A stretch of DNA of 64,000 nucleotides from Austropuccinia psidii (GCA_023105745.1 JALGQZ010000013.1:7490105-7554104), one strand, 5' to 3'; shown: positions 32,741 through 45,984, counted from the first letter of the stretch. The notes: generated by a model from the letters alone, not told the origin. A program made the numbers and translations.

Positions 32741-33979
32741 ATGTCCCAATATGCTGAGCACACTCAAAAGCAGTTTGCAGAACTTGAAGCAAGCCATGAG
32801 AGGATGAAAAAATTAACAGCCTCCATGGATAAAATTGTTAAAACTCTTCAAGGACATGCTCAATTGAGCAAAGCCTCTGAAGAAACCAACAAAAGACTGA
32901 ATCTAGTCTTTGAAGAACAACACCACAGCAAAAGGGACAGGGATTGTCTGGATCGAGACATAAACAAACTGTTTAATGTCTACCATAGCATGAAGCCCCA
33001 ACCACAAGGCCATGTTATGGATAATCCATATCAACCAGATGACATCAAACCAGATGCCATGTTGATGAATAAGTCAAGATCTCCATCACAATACCAGGAT
33101 GGAGATGGCATGTCTTATTCAGAGAAGAAAGCCTTGAAACAGCTTCCTGAGGCCTCAAGCTGGCCCAAATTCTCTGCAACAGTATAATATGATCATATGG
33201 AACTCATAGATTATATTGATGGAATCTTCATTGATGTACCAAGCATACCAGATTACTGGATTACTGCTAGACTAAATACAGCATTTAAAGGTCATGCTAG
33301 TATATGGTACACAGAAATGAAAGAAATCCATGGCAGAAAAAACTGGCCATGGTGGAAGAGTCAAATCATCCAAAAGTACAGTAATGGAACTTGGATATGG
33401 CAAAATACCATGTCATTTGACAGTGACAAATACTCTGTGAACAACGATCCATATGAGTGGTGTCTTGGAAAGTCTAAAAGACTTAAAGCCATTGATCCTC
33501 AGATGAACATCCAAATGAAGAATAACAAGCTCCTGACACAACTGCCAGGAGAACTAGAGCGTGCAGTAAAATGCAGATGCAACCAAAATTGCACTCTAGA
33601 TGAAATTTCTAATACCTTACAAAATATAAGGAAAAGAACTAATATAGGGAAATTCAGCCTATATAAGATCAGTAGTTTCAAAGAGAAACAACTTCTCAAG
33701 GTGGAGTTTGAAGACAAACCCAGAGAAACAGTGGCAGAAGTGGCAAAGAAGAAGAATACTTGTCACAATTGTGGTTCAACAGACCACTATGCAAACAACT
33801 GTCCAAAGGCAGAGAAAAAGATCTATGCCATTGATAAAGTCCCAGAGGAGGAATCACCAACAGAGGATTCTGCATCAGACTTCATGGGTGATGCCATCAG
33901 AGAACCATCTGATGATGACCAAGACCCCAGTGAAGAATTTCTAGTGGAATACCAAGAGGAAATCCCACTAGAAATTTAG
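32741..33979 (+). pseudogene. Element C Gag
   Basis: In one register: a helical Gln/Lys-rich section, the Gag core with YDHMELIDYIDG and NWPWWKSQI, and the knuckle CHNCGSTDHYANNC near 33760, followed by an acidic tail. TAA at 33185 interrupts it just before YDHM, and TAG at 33977 separates it from the protease; both are in-frame substitutions without a shift. Confidence 0.85.
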
Positions 33980-34837
33980 GACATACTGTTGGAAGCAGGC
34001 ATGCCACAGGATACTGCCAACAAAAACTTATGCAAACATACACAAGATGCACAAACATTCCTGGTTACACCAACCAAAGGGATGGCATATAAACATGGAA
34101 CAGCCACAAAATTGACTGTCTGTATTGACAATGCTCAACATCCACTGATCATTTACAGTGGAGCACACTGCTCCATAGTGGCCAGAAAGTATCTGGATAA
34201 CCACTTCCCAAATTGGGAAGAACAGCTCTTTCCCACCAAGGCAAATGACTTTAAAAGTGCATCAGGGAAGATGACTTCCATTGGGAAAATTATCAAAGAG
34301 ATAATTATACCCCATAGGAAAGGTAATATCAGACTCAAACCAGAGTTTGTAGTGCTTGACAATGCCCACATCCAAGAGTTCTTATTGGGAACAGACTACC
34401 AGAGGATGTATGGCATAGATATTTACAACAGTAAAAATAGGCACATTACCATTGGTACTAACAAGGAAAAGAAATTTTCACTTGATATATACCAGATATC
34501 TTCTCAAGATCCACTGGAAGAAATTCTGAATGAATTCAGGGAGGGACAGTTTAGCGCTACCCTCACCAGTAAACAAAAACTAAGTTTACTGAAGATGCTG
34601 AGGAAGAACAGACCAGCATTTGCCATTGGTGAAGGACCATTAGGCAAGATCAAAGGCCATCATATAGAACTATATCTGGATGTGGAGAGACCTTATCCAC
34701 CCATGCTTAGGAGACCTCCTTATCCAGCAAGCCTGGAAACCAGGAAAGAAATTGAAAAACATATCAATGAACTCCTGGACATGGATGTCATCAGAAAGAT
34801 TGGAAATCACCACTCCTGTCCTAATCACCTGGCATGA
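33980..34837 (+). pseudogene. Element C protease and RT N terminus
   Basis: Contains IIYSGAHCSIV, where the catalytic aspartate codon is TAC (34154-34156), so the protease is presumably dead. Flap and C-terminal parts (EFLLGTDYQRMYGID) are recognisable. RT begins at LRRPPYPAS. The frame leaves homology near 34800, where a few codons of the VIRK(I/V)GHNE segment are deleted and the register shifts. Confidence 0.88.
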
Positions 34838-37694
34838 TGGCAAGTCTAGGCTGTGTGGAGACTTCAGAGCTCTGAATAACTACACAAAAGCAGACAGGTA
34901 CCCTATACCCAGGATACCTCATGCCTTGGATAAACTGGAAAAAGCCAAATACATAACCAAAATGGATTGTATGAAAGGCTTCCACCAAAATGGAGTTAAA
35001 CCAAACTCCATGAAATTCCTCAGAATAATATGCCATATGGGCATATATGAGTATACCAGGATGCCATTTGGCATCAAAAATGCACCATCCCACTTCCAAA
35101 GGATGATGGACACAATATTTCAAGAAGAAATATTGGAAGGCTGGATGGTGGTATATATTGATGATATCATTATATACTCAGAGACATGGGAAGACCATGT
35201 ACAATACATAGACAGATTGCTAAGTAAATGTACACCCATCAATCTGAAGATTTCACTGAAAAAGTGTAATTTTGGCCAACAAGAGCTACTAGCTCTAGGA
35301 CATAAAGTCTCAGGTCTTAGTCTGGAAATTGACCAGAATAAATTAGCAGCAGTACTGCAAAAGTCAGTACCAAAGAGCATCAAAGAGATGCAATCTTTCC
35401 TTGGGTTTGCTCGCTACTACAGAAACCACATCAAGAATTTTGCCCACATAACTAGTAGTTTATACAAGTTATGTTCAAAAGATGTAGTTTTTGAAATTAA
35501 CAAGGAAAGAAGGGATGCATATGAAAGGATCAAACATGAACTTACAAATGCACCTGTGCTCATCTTGCCTGAATTTGAACTACCATTAAAGTTATATATA
35601 GATGCAGCATGTAGCCAAGGCTTAGGAGCAGCCCTTCACCAAAGACAAATTGTGGATGGTGAACCAAGAGAGGGAGTAATATGTTACATCTCTAGGCAAC
35701 TGAAAGATTCAGAAGCCAGGTATGGGGCCACCCAGACTGAATGTCTATGCTTAGTCTGGGCTCTGGAAAAACTCCATTATTATCTGGAGGGCACAGCCTT
35801 GAAGTCTTTACTGAACATGAAGACTACAAATAGACACATGATGAGATGGCAAATAGCCATCCAGGAGTATAGAGGGAAAATGACCATCATGTACAAAGAA
35901 GGAAAAAGCCATACCAACGCAGATGGCCTTAGCAAATGGCCACTGGATAATTTCAAGAGCAATCCAGCTTATGACCCTGAAGTTGCAACCAAGATCCCTA
36001 TCCATTTCATGGAAATAGATAGGAGGAGGAACTTCAGATTCTCTAAATGGGCACTAGGAAGTGGTACCCTCAACAGTGGGAACACTGATTCAGAAGGAAC
36101 AGAAACTCACATACTGGGAATAAGTTCCTCAGAACTGCACAATGAATTTTTCAGTGTAGTACTGAAGTCTTATGCCAAACACAAACAGTGTGGCATATTA
36201 CTACAGCTCCTTCAACAAACGTACAGGAGTCCAAAACTGGAATCCCAGCTGGAAGAACACTGGTTGAGGGCCTACAAGGAAAACAAGTTCTTCCTTGTGG
36301 ATGGTCTGCTTTACCACAGAGAGAAGCACACAAGTGCACTCACAGTGGTAGACAGAAACCACATCTCTCTGATCCTACAGGAATGTCATGACTGCCCCTA
36401 TATGGGACACATGAGTGAAGACAGGACCAAAGAGAGGGTAGCAAGCACAGCTTGGTGGCCCAAGTGGGAACAAACTTTGAGTGAATACATCAACACTTGT
36501 GAAAGATGCCAAAAGGCAAATAGGAAACGTGGGAAGAAGTATTGGTTACTTCAACATATAGAGGAAACCATCAATGTGGACTGGGTCACAGGACTTGTCC
36601 CAGGGGGAAAAGAAAACTACAATGCCTGCCTAATCATATTTGATAGGTTCAGCAAGAGCATGAGGTGTCTACCATGCCATAAAGAGGACAAAGCCATAGA
36701 TACTGCTCTGCTATTCTGGAATAACATCATATCCACCTGTAGAGTCCCTAAGATAATCATTAGTGATAGGGACCCAAAGTTCACATCTGAATTTTGGACC
36801 AACTTATATGACATGCTTGGCACAAAGCTTGCGTTCTCCACAGCTTACCATCCACAAACAGATGGCCTAGCTGAGAGGATGATCCAGACAATGGAGGACA
36901 TCCTTAGAAGGTTCTGTGCCTATGGCATGGAATACAAGGACCATGAGGGATACACCCATGACTGGGTTACCCTTCTACCAGCTGTCCAACTGGCTTATAA
37001 TACAATTCAGCACTCTAACACAGGAAAAACACCTGCAGTGGTAGAGAAAGGGTGGAATCCCCTGCTGCCTGTGAATCACTTGAAGAAGAATCTTCTGACC
37101 ATCCACCCCACAGCCAAAGACTTCCATGATATGTGGAAGAGGGCTTGTGACACAGCTTCCAAGGGCATAGCTGAGGCAAAAGAATATAATAAGCAGAGGT
37201 GGGACAAGACACACATGGAACCTGACTTTAAGGAAGGGGACCATGTGCTAGTGTCTACACTGAACTTTAATAATCTTAAAGGACCTAAGAAAATGAGAGA
37301 CTCATTTTTAGGGCCCTTCACTATCATTAAATTGATAGGGAAGAATGCAGTGGAAGTCAAACTTACAGATAAATTTTCCAGAAAGCACCCAGTCTTTCCA
37401 GTGAGTTTGGTTAAGCCATACTTCCAAACAGAGGGGGGAAAATTCCCCTCCAGGAGGAAGAACCCCGCACCACCAGAGATAGTGGAAGTGGAGGATTGCC
37501 CTTGACCTGTTAGTAAAATCATCAGGGCCAGGAAGATCAGACTTAATGGGAAGGATCAAAGACAATACTTAGTCAGATTCAAGAACCAAACAGCTGATAA
37601 AGACAAATGGTTGGCAGAAGATGCCATACCAGATGAGAACCTTCACTTAGGGAGATTCAAAGCCTCTAGGAGGACTGAACAGTATCATCAATGA
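34815..37694 (+). pseudogene. Element C RT, RNase H, integrase and chromodomain
   Basis: Open from [14 protein letters not shown] to 37505. YIDD is near 35155. RNase H keeps [17 protein letters not shown] and NADGLSKW but lacks the nine codons that hold the third catalytic Asp (junction near 35795). The integrase has an HHCC finger (HDCPYMGH...CERCQ), a core with [18 protein letters not shown] and GLAERMIQT, then TGA at 37503. Beyond it, in the same frame, a chromodomain-like tail (RQYLVRFKNQTADKDKWLAE) continues to TGA at 37692. An inserted, C-specific segment lies between RNase H and the zinc finger (36005-36120). Confidence 0.9.
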
Positions 37695-37709
37695 TGAGCC
37701 TTTTTTATA

Positions 37710-37718
37710 GGGAGGGTA
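37710..37718 (+). promoter_or_regulatory. Polypurine tract of element C
   Basis: GGGAGGGTA abuts TGTCAG of the 3' LTR. Confidence 0.68.
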
Positions 37719-39141
37719 TGTCAGCCTGTGACTCAAAACCAGAGCACAAGCATGACAGCCAAAATCCCATAAATCAATGGTATAGCCAAAAGACCACCAA
37801 AACATGGAGCTGAACCAAATTAGCTCAAAAGGTATCAAAGGAAAGAGGGAACTCACTTTTTTCTGAAAATGTAAGTCCCATTATCATAGGACAAAGAATA
37901 ACAAAGTTATTCATGCTCAAAGTTATTGCTGAGCATAAACCTTAATTTTCACCTCTCATCTGAAATACAGAGTAAGAGGCTTAACCCCATCAAATGGGGA
38001 TGAGAAATAAAGTTCTAAGTCAGGGCTATCCAATGGTACCAGCCAATCTGAGCTAGCACCAGTATTACAGAAGTTATGGTCAAATTCAGGCCAAATAAGG
38101 GTGAACAAAACATTCCCCTCTCATCTAACTTCTACAGTTTTAGTGTGAGATACCTAGAGTGGGGTCTTTTTGTAAAGAGAACAATCAGGGCTATCTGATG
38201 GTGTCATCCATTTCCTCATATCTCAACTATAGCAGAAGGTATGGGGAAACAAGCCTAATACAGCTTTTTGCCTAAACCACGCATGTGTGTAAAAATCTTG
38301 TACATGGTGTAACTTTGCCATATCTAATGATAGCCACATCAAATAAGGTACCATTGTGTAGAGCACATACAGGGCTACACATTGGTTTAGTTTTGGTGTT
38401 GATATCTCAAGAACTGACAAAGCTATAGCTGTTTTAAGGTCAAAATTCCATATTTTGACCAATACAGCCTTACCATGGGATAATATCCCATAACCATTAT
38501 TATGAGGTCTCAAACTGACAAAGAAACTTGTTTATACTTCAATACCTCATACGTCAGTCAATACTGGGGTCCCATACAGTTTCTGTACAGCATTCTACGT
38601 GTAATACACGTCAGAATCAAGCTGTGTGGTCCCCAGATAAAAATTTTCACCCTGTATTGGTGAAAACTGCCCAGATGTGGTTTCAAAACCACATCTGAGC
38701 CCAATGCAGACTATACAGGTCCTTGAAAACCACAAGCTTGTCTCAGAGAGTGAAAAAATCTTCACTTCCTCTATGTGGAAAAGTCTAACAGCCCTTCCAC
38801 CCCATTTCAGGATAAAAAGGAGGCTTTTCTCAGCCAGAAATGCTTTCCTCATCATTCTCTTGAATACCCTACGTAGTAGACTGTCAAAAACAGTTTTACT
38901 CTTTGGCAATAAACAGGTATAATCATAAGTTTAATTATTGTAACCCAACAGGTAAAACTGCACCCAGGGCTTTCAACAGCACTCACCACCACTATATTTC
39001 ATATAGTAAAGCCCTTTTATTCTTAAATCTAAATCATTTATAACACTTTACAATCTTTTAGAACCTTTATTTCTGTGTCACAGTCATAGTTAAAAGCTGT
39101 AAATACCCTTATATACATTTTATCATAGACACAGCCTGACA
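37719..39141 (+). repeat. Element C 3' LTR (1423 bp), undeleted
   Basis: Matches the 5' LTR and retains about 220 bp missing there (38800-39010), including the TATA-like element. Confidence 0.92.
38811..38820 (+). promoter_or_regulatory. TATA-like element of C 3' LTR
   Basis: GATAAAAAGG, followed by a C/T-rich initiator-like stretch. It is the only plausible core promoter in the LTR and is absent from the 5' copy. Confidence 0.5.
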
Positions 39142-39146
39142 ATAAT
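39142..39146. repeat. Target-site duplication ATAAT, right of element C
   Basis: Exact copy of 29766-29770. Confidence 0.88.
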
Positions 39147-40666
39147 GATTTTGGATTAATTTAAACCATATGAAGTGAATAAAACGCATTGAAATTGTAT
39201 CTACACAAAATAAAAGAAATTACAAATATTCTAGTTTTTGCGTGGATTTAGAGTTGTAGAGAGAATTTTAAGAAAAGTTAAAAATTGATTTAATCACGTC
39301 AATATTGGTGATTATAATGAAGATGATCTTTAGCCTATAATAATATGATGAATTAATGTATAAAGAATAAATAAATTACCTTTCAATTTAATGTTTTAAT
39401 GTTTTTGATGCGTCTGAGGGGGAAATAGACTAAAAAGATGGCTATTTATAGTAAATTCTTCCCTCTTAGAGTCCAAAAGGCTTCTAGTAGACTTTTACTA
39501 ATGGTCTCCACTGGAATTGATCAGCATTTTAAGGTCTAGTGATGATTAAATGATATTTGAACCATCTTATCACACTATTACACCATTATTTAGAGTTATG
39601 ACTATAACTCCAAGTTTGATGACATCTTGGGCTTGGGAGAAGCCAAAAATTCATGAATTTCATTATTATTAATCATGATCTAATAGTATTCACCAGCTCT
39701 ATCACTCATATAACTGTCAATCTTAAAATAAGATTACAGTGAGTGATCATAGATGATCAATTTTAAGCTTGAACTTTGATTATTAATAACTTTTAAGCTA
39801 TACATGTTGCAGCCAGTTATAGAGAGGATTATGATATCCAAAACTCTCATGATGAAGCTTCCAAGAGGATTTCATTACATCATCAAAACTGTATTTTTGA
39901 TTCTTCTTCTTGTAACTCATCTTTTCTGCTGAAATTCACTATTTTGAACTTCAAACCATGATTTCAAGGGGTTTTACCTTTAATATAATCACAAAGAAGA
40001 CATAATTCTTCATGTATGAGCTAGTAGAACCTTAATATATATTTTATTTCAATTTTGGACTACTTCCACAACAAATTGGTCAACAGCTATAGGAATTTTA
40101 TTGAATTAACCCTTACAATTTATAACCTTGTTTATAGCATGTCACATGAAGTTTATACCTGTATTTCTCAAGTAATTACATGGTAACTTGATTTTGGGTT
40201 CAACTCTCTATCATGTGTATTTTAAGAGATATGAGCTAAAAACCATAAATGTATGCACTGCCCATAAAAGTGCATATATTCAGGTTATTTCCTTAAATAT
40301 TGAATTTACAAATATAAAACAAATAATTTATATTTTTAGCTTACATGGGAAATTCAATAGTGCAATCTATTACACAGTTTGTTTCATTGGTTTCTGAGAT
40401 AAATAAGAATTTATGTCCTTTTTACGGCATTGTTACTTATTATTCATTAATTATTGACTTTACGGATAATCCATAAAAGCAATATATGTGAATTTTATCA
40501 TGAGAAATCTAATGGTGTAGTTTATTTCACATTTTTACTCATTTTATTCTAAGCTAATCAAGAGTTGATGCCGATTTATGGCATTTTCAGTTATTTTAAA
40601 GGAATAATTATTGTAAAGTTTTCTTGTGACCTGTTTGGATATGTGGTCATATCTCAAAGGATCACA
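39147..40666 (-). repeat. Element F 3' LTR, inner piece
   Basis: Continues the LTR from 29770, ending GGATCACA before the purine tract. A TATA box (TATAAATAG, minus strand) is at 39442-39450. Without C the LTR would be about 1.95 kb. Its variants (for example CCTCTTGGAAGCTTCATCAT on the minus strand) define an F subfamily distinct from B. Confidence 0.85.
39442..39450 (-). promoter_or_regulatory. TATA box of F LTR
   Basis: Minus-strand TATAAATAG, the equivalent of the B LTR TATA box. Confidence 0.6.
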
Positions 40667-40795
40667 TTCCCTACCACCCAAAAATATTTCACCACAATCT
40701 GATATAGTTAATTAGGGTATCATCCACTGTCTTACCTCTTCATTAGAATTTATTAGTCTTGAAGCTCAATAATGCTTACCTTTTCTATTCTCTAG

Positions 40796-42265
40796 GTTTT
40801 CATTCATTTCTGAGCCTTCCAAGTAGCTTTAAAGAATTACTTATTTATTTCTCAAGTAGCCATTCATCTTCTTGACTTGGGCTTATATACCTTACAAGAT
40901 ATTCCCTTTCTTTTTGGTTTCTAGTCCTCCTTCTTCAAGGACTTTTACAATTTTCCTTTCTTCTCCTTCTTTGAGAGGGGGAATTCCAAGTGTTGTTTTT
41001 TTTAGAGGAAATAACTCTTTTTCACTTGAGATTTAAGGCTGTATCAGGCTTACAGGGAAATGTTCATGTTTATTTATTAATTCACCTGTGAGTTCTACTT
41101 TCACAGAATTAGGTCCATGTAGTGCTTTTATCATGAATGGTCCTGCAAAGGAATCTTTTAGTTTCTTTGGCCTTTAATGTTATTAAAGCTTATAGTTGAT
41201 ACTAAGTCCAAGTCTCCCACTTTTAAATCAGGTGGCTTATGACTTTTGTCCCATCCTTATTTTGCATATTTTCAAGAATTTTGCATAAATATGTTTGCAT
41301 GATTTCTTCATTTTCAAAGCATAATTTTGAAACTTCTTGCTGTTGGATGTATATCCACTAAGTCCTTTTTGAGGGTATAATATGGAAGTCTTGTATTCCC
41401 TACTTTTTCTAACATTGCTGGTGTCTTTCAAGTTGAACAGTGGATTTATGTTTCATATTCCAGCTCAAGAGCTGTTATTAAGGTACACCAATCATGGGAA
41501 AAGCCATCAGAGTCTTTGAGTTCTAGGTCATAAGCACAGAATCTTCTGGTCATCTCTTCCAAGGTTTGTATCATTCTTTCTACCAGACCATCAGCTTAAA
41601 GGTGGTAGGCTGTGGAGAATGATAACTTTGCTCCAAACAAGTTTTGGAGGTTTGTCCATAATGCTGAGGTGAATTTTGGGTCTCTGTCACTTATGATATG
41701 TGGAATAGTCCAGCATGGCTAATAAATTTATGCCATATCATTATGGCTGTGTCCACAGCTGTGACATCTTTGTGACATGGTAAGAACATTGGAGTTTTGC
41801 TGTACCTGTCAACTAATAATAGGCATGCATCATAACTTCTGTCTCCTCTTGGAGGTAAGGCTGTTACCCAATCCATGTGAACTATTTCCCAAGGGGATTT
41901 TGGTTCTTGTATTTGGATCATCATTCCAAATTTTTGGCCTGTGGCTCTGTTTGTCATTTGACATATGTCACAGGTTTTGCAGTATTCTGCAACATCTTTT
42001 CTCCAATCTGGCCACCAAGAGAGGGTTTTTACTCTCTCTATTTTCCTGTCTTCTGAGAGGTGTCCAGATGCAACACTATCATGACATTCATGTAGTATAG
42101 TGTTTATCAGAGTTCTATCTGTTAAATACATAACACATGTATGTTTAGGACTATGATAGAGTATTCTATCAAGGAGGTGGAATCTTCCTTCATCATATGC
42201 TTTTTTCCATACTTCATCTAGTTTGAATTTTATTGATGGGTCTTTACATTCTTTCATTAGATTTC
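40796..42265 (-). pseudogene. Element F integrase and chromodomain remnant
   Basis: Chromodomain and integrase C terminus (40796-41690) are broken by several shifts. The better preserved part at 41691-42257 has the zinc finger ([11 protein letters not shown]...CKTCDICQ) and the start of the core ([11 protein letters not shown]). Near 42265 integrase sequence is joined directly to the region following the protease, so about 1.6 kb carrying RT and RNase H is deleted relative to B. Confidence 0.85.
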
Positions 42266-42285
42266 TGAGCTTTTCTCTTCATTCT

Positions 42286-44056
42286 TTATAGCTGTAATTT
42301 GCGTTTTTTTTGTAAAAAACTAAATTTCTGCCTCTTATTGTCTCCTATGGCAGAATATCTGTCCTTTTGATTAGAGATATCTATGCTATACATTGACAAG
42401 TAATCACTTTGAAGTATAAAATGGTTACTAGTACAGTTTTCCATTACTACAAACTCTACTTTTACTCCTATACACTGGGAAGGGTGAGGAGAAATTAATG
42501 TTAAGTCAATTATTCCAAGGGGCTTCATGCGTCCACTTGCACTACTAAATTTAACCCCTTGTATTTGTGAAAGCTTTTCTTTCCAATCTGGTATAATTGT
42601 TTTTAAATAATCCTTACCAACACAGGTACAGTATGCTCCTATATCTAAGTTGGCTTTTTTCTTTTGATTTTTAACAATGACAATACTTATACTTCACTTT
42701 AAAGCTGTCTATCCAATTCCTTTTTCCATTTTGGCTCTTTACAGTCTGGCGTCTTGTATGCTTTTGAGGCTTGTATCAGATATTATAACCTATGGTAAGT
42801 TTGAATTTACATCTAGTAATTCATATATCAAGTCAATCTCATTAATTTTTTAATTAATTATATTAATTTCAACATTTTCAGAGGTTTCTGACTCTTCAGT
42901 GTCTTTTTCAGAATCAGATTCATCTTCCTTTCTATTGTGCTCTTCTGTTTCCACAATTTTCTTGATTTTTGCCTTTTTAAGGAATTTATTGGCTAAGTGT
43001 CCAATACCTCCAAATTTATGGAATTTTCTTTGCTCATTAGTGTTGGGTGTATTGGGTTTAAAAGGTTCTTTTTGTTTATCTTTCTTGACAAATGGTTTAT
43101 TCGGGATTTTAATGTTCAATTTTTGTTCTTTTCACTATATCTTCTAATGCATTTATATACTCTTCTGTGGAGCATGGTTCTATACACCTGCTTCTTAGGG
43201 AATGTTGCAGTTCTCCTCCACATTTCTTGAGTAGTATCATGATTTCTTTTTTATTTTTTTAAAACTATTTTTCTTTAATATGATAAATTATTATTTATTT
43301 CTTGTAAAGATAATAAGCTATTTTTAATTTCTTTGAGAGGTAAAATACTATTTTCAATTTCTTTTAAACAGTTTAAAAAATCAGGAGACAAATCTATTTC
43401 TTTGGGAAATGAGTTTGTCTCATTCTTTGTTCCTATTTTTCCTTTAATTCCATCAAGGTTGTGGCCATGTTGAAGACATTTTCCATGGCATACTTTTGGA
43501 TTTTTGGAATCATGTAGCTTGGGGAATAGGCTTCCTCCAGTTATTTTTCTTGTTCTTCTTACCTTCTTGTGGAGGTTGGTTACCTTGAGGCTGGCTGGTA
43601 GAAGCTACTGGGGCTTATTCCTTTCTTGCCTCCCTCTTTTTCCCATGGTACTCCTTTATATTTTTTATTTAAGTCTTTTATGATAAAAGACTCCATCCAT
43701 TGGAGTATCTGACTATTTCCTCCTCTTTGAGCAATTTTTTTCAGGATGTTCCAGGAGTTCATCACTCCTTTATGGATTTGTGGCAACATTTCCCAATCTC
43801 TGTCCTTGTACACCATCTAATATTGCTTGTAATGGATTATATAAATGTCTATTTGAGCACTATGAATGTTATTTATGTCTTTTGGAGCTTCTCATACTTA
43901 GCTCTTACTCTAGCTCAGATATTATGGGGATTTCTGGGACTAGCCTTTGGGATATGGCACTTACTTGTGTGGATTCTGTTCCACTGGGAATTTTTCCCTT
44001 TCTTTTCCCTTTTGAGGGATCAACTCTACTTCTGAATCCAGATCCATCTGATTGGA
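42286..44056 (-). pseudogene. Element F protease, Gag and ORF1 remnants
   Basis: Protease C-terminal part is at 42286-42528; Gag acidic tail and knuckle region are at 42850-43119. In the knuckle all three Cys codons read Phe (FHKFGGIGHLANKF). Much of the Gag core is missing. ORF1 pieces at 43580-43816 include DWEMLPQIHKGVMNSWNILK, and an A run there shifts the frame as in B. The MTTRRG-type leader frame persists at 43905-44056. Confidence 0.8.
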
Positions 44057-44063
44057 TGGAGAA

Positions 44064-45964
44064 TTTGAGCCTTTGAGATATGACCACATATCCAAAAATT
44101 TCCCAACAAATTTCTGTAATAATTATACTTATAATAATTGCCTCAAAGACTAGTGAAAATACCATAAATAAATACAAAATCTGAATTAACTTAGAATCTA
44201 ATGAGTAAACATGTGAAAAGATTACTCCATTAGATTACTCATGGTATAATACACATTTGTCATTTCTATGGCATATCTGAAAAGTCAATAATTACTGAAG
44301 AATAAGTAATAATTCCTAAAAAAGGTATAAAACCTTATTTAACCCAGAAACGAATGAAACAATATGTAAAATAAATCATACAATTGGATTCTCTATAAAC
44401 AACCACACATAAAACAGCTATGAAGTTAATCTCTAAAGTCAATATTTAAGGAATTAAGCCAAATATATGCATGTTTTTGGTTAATGCATATATTTATGGT
44501 TTTTAGCTATTATCTCTTTAAATAAAAAAGATAGAGAGACAAACCAGAAAAAAGTAACCCTATAATTACTGTAAGAACACAGATATGAACTTAATTCTAC
44601 AAGTTATAAAAAAGGTAAAAACTTGCAATGGATTATTGATTAAAAACAATGGAGCTGTTGACCACTTTGTCGAAAAAGTGATCCAAACTTAAAAAAGTAA
44701 ACAGTCAGATTCTACTAGCTCATTAGTGAAGAATTATATAGTTTTTATTATAATATTCAAGGTATAACCCCTTGAAATCATGGTTTGAAGTTTAAAATAT
44801 TAACTTTTGACAGAAAGGATGAGCTTAAAGAAAAATCATCAAAAATAGAGTCTTGATGATGTAATGAAATGCTCTTGCAAGCTTCATCATGACATTTTTT
44901 GGCTATCATAATCCTCTGTATAATTGGCTGTAACATGTATAACTTGAAAGCTATTAATAATCAAAGTTCAAGCTTAAATTTTATCATTTATGATCACTAA
45001 CTGTAATCTTATTTTAAGTTTAACAGTTGTATAAGTGATAAAACTGGTGAATACTAAGAAAATCGATGAAGTTTAGGATTTGCCAAGCCTATGATGTCAT
45101 CAAACTTAGAGCTATAGTGATAACTCTAAATAATGGCGTAATAATGAGATAAGATGGTTTAATCATGACGTAATCATCATTAAACCTTAAAATATTGATC
45201 ATTTCCTGTGGATACCATCAGTAAACGTCTACTAGAAGCCTACTGGACTCTAGAAGGGAGGTATTTACTATAAATAGAGCTCTTTTTACTCTATTTTCCC
45301 CTCAGACGCATCAAAACATTAAAAAAATTAAATCAAAAGGTAAAATCTTTATTCTTTATATAAAAATCTTTTAAATTATTAAACGCCAAAGGAGATCTTC
45401 ATTATATTCATCATTTTTGACATGATTACTTCAATTGTTCTACTGTTTTTCCATATTTCTCTTAAAAATCTCAGATCCACATAAAATCCAGAAAATTTGT
45501 AGTTTCTCTTATTTTTAATTGTAAATACAACTTAAATAAGTTTTATTCATATTATTTGGAATAAATGTATTCAAAATTATTATACTAAGTGTCAAAAGTA
45601 GGTTATTTTCACTTATTATAATAATTTCTCTTTATTATTTCTTTCAATAATTCTTTAATTAATATAAATAGTATTTATATGAATGTATAGCTATAATATT
45701 AATCATATTATTGTTATTAACTGTTTTTTATTAATAAAGAACAATTTTTTACGCCTTTATTATTTGTTGGTAACAATAATAAAGTGCTTTAAAATATATT
45801 AAAATATTTATTTAATAATATAATAATTCTTTACGCCTCAATTATAATAGTTCTTTATCATTGTAATTATTTTTATCTTATTTGCTTTATTTATAAGGAA
45901 ATTAAGAGTCCAATAAGTAAAATATTTGTACTTTTTATTTATTGTTTCATAGTCAAAACTTACC
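44064..45964 (+). repeat. Element D 5' LTR (1901 bp), F-subfamily type
   Basis: Begins TTTGAGCCTTTGAGATATG (TG terminus mutated) and ends AAACTTACC (CA terminus mutated). Variants such as CTTGCAAGCTTCATCATG and the ATAATCCTCT region agree with F, not with D's own 3' LTR. TATA box at 45269. Confidence 0.85.
45269..45277 (+). promoter_or_regulatory. TATA box of D 5' LTR
   Basis: TATAAATAG in the same context as in B. Confidence 0.68.
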
Positions 45965-45984
45965 TTTGGGGGCCTGGCCGTGAT
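45965..45984 (+). promoter_or_regulatory. Primer-binding-site candidate, element D
   Basis: TTTGGGGGCCTGGCCGTGAT, identical to the B block. Confidence 0.65.

Larger units (their letters stand above)
29771..39141 (+). mobile_element. Element C: full-length, decayed Ty3/gypsy retrotransposon nested in F's LTR
   Basis: TGTCAGCC...GCCTGACA LTRs (29771-30973 and 37719-39141) and a perfect ATAAT duplication. It has the same gene order as A and B but forms a distant third family. Lesions include stops in ORF1 (31968, 32442), a stop in gag at 33185, TAG at 33977, protease YSG, a deletion with frameshift in RT near 34805, a 9-codon loss in RNase H and TGA before the chromodomain. The 5' LTR has lost its promoter region. 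Confidence 0.93.
29346..44063 (-). mobile_element. Element F: decayed B-family relative, internally deleted, missing its 5' LTR
   Basis: Minus-strand B-like element: 3' LTR in two pieces around C, then fragments of pol, protease, gag and ORF1 with many stops and shifts. It lacks the RT and RNase H region entirely and ends at 44063 within the sequence matching the MTTRRG leader of B, where element D's LTR begins. Its own 5' LTR is absent. The left neighbour at 29345 is an A-like LTR, so F inserted into G. Confidence 0.82.
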
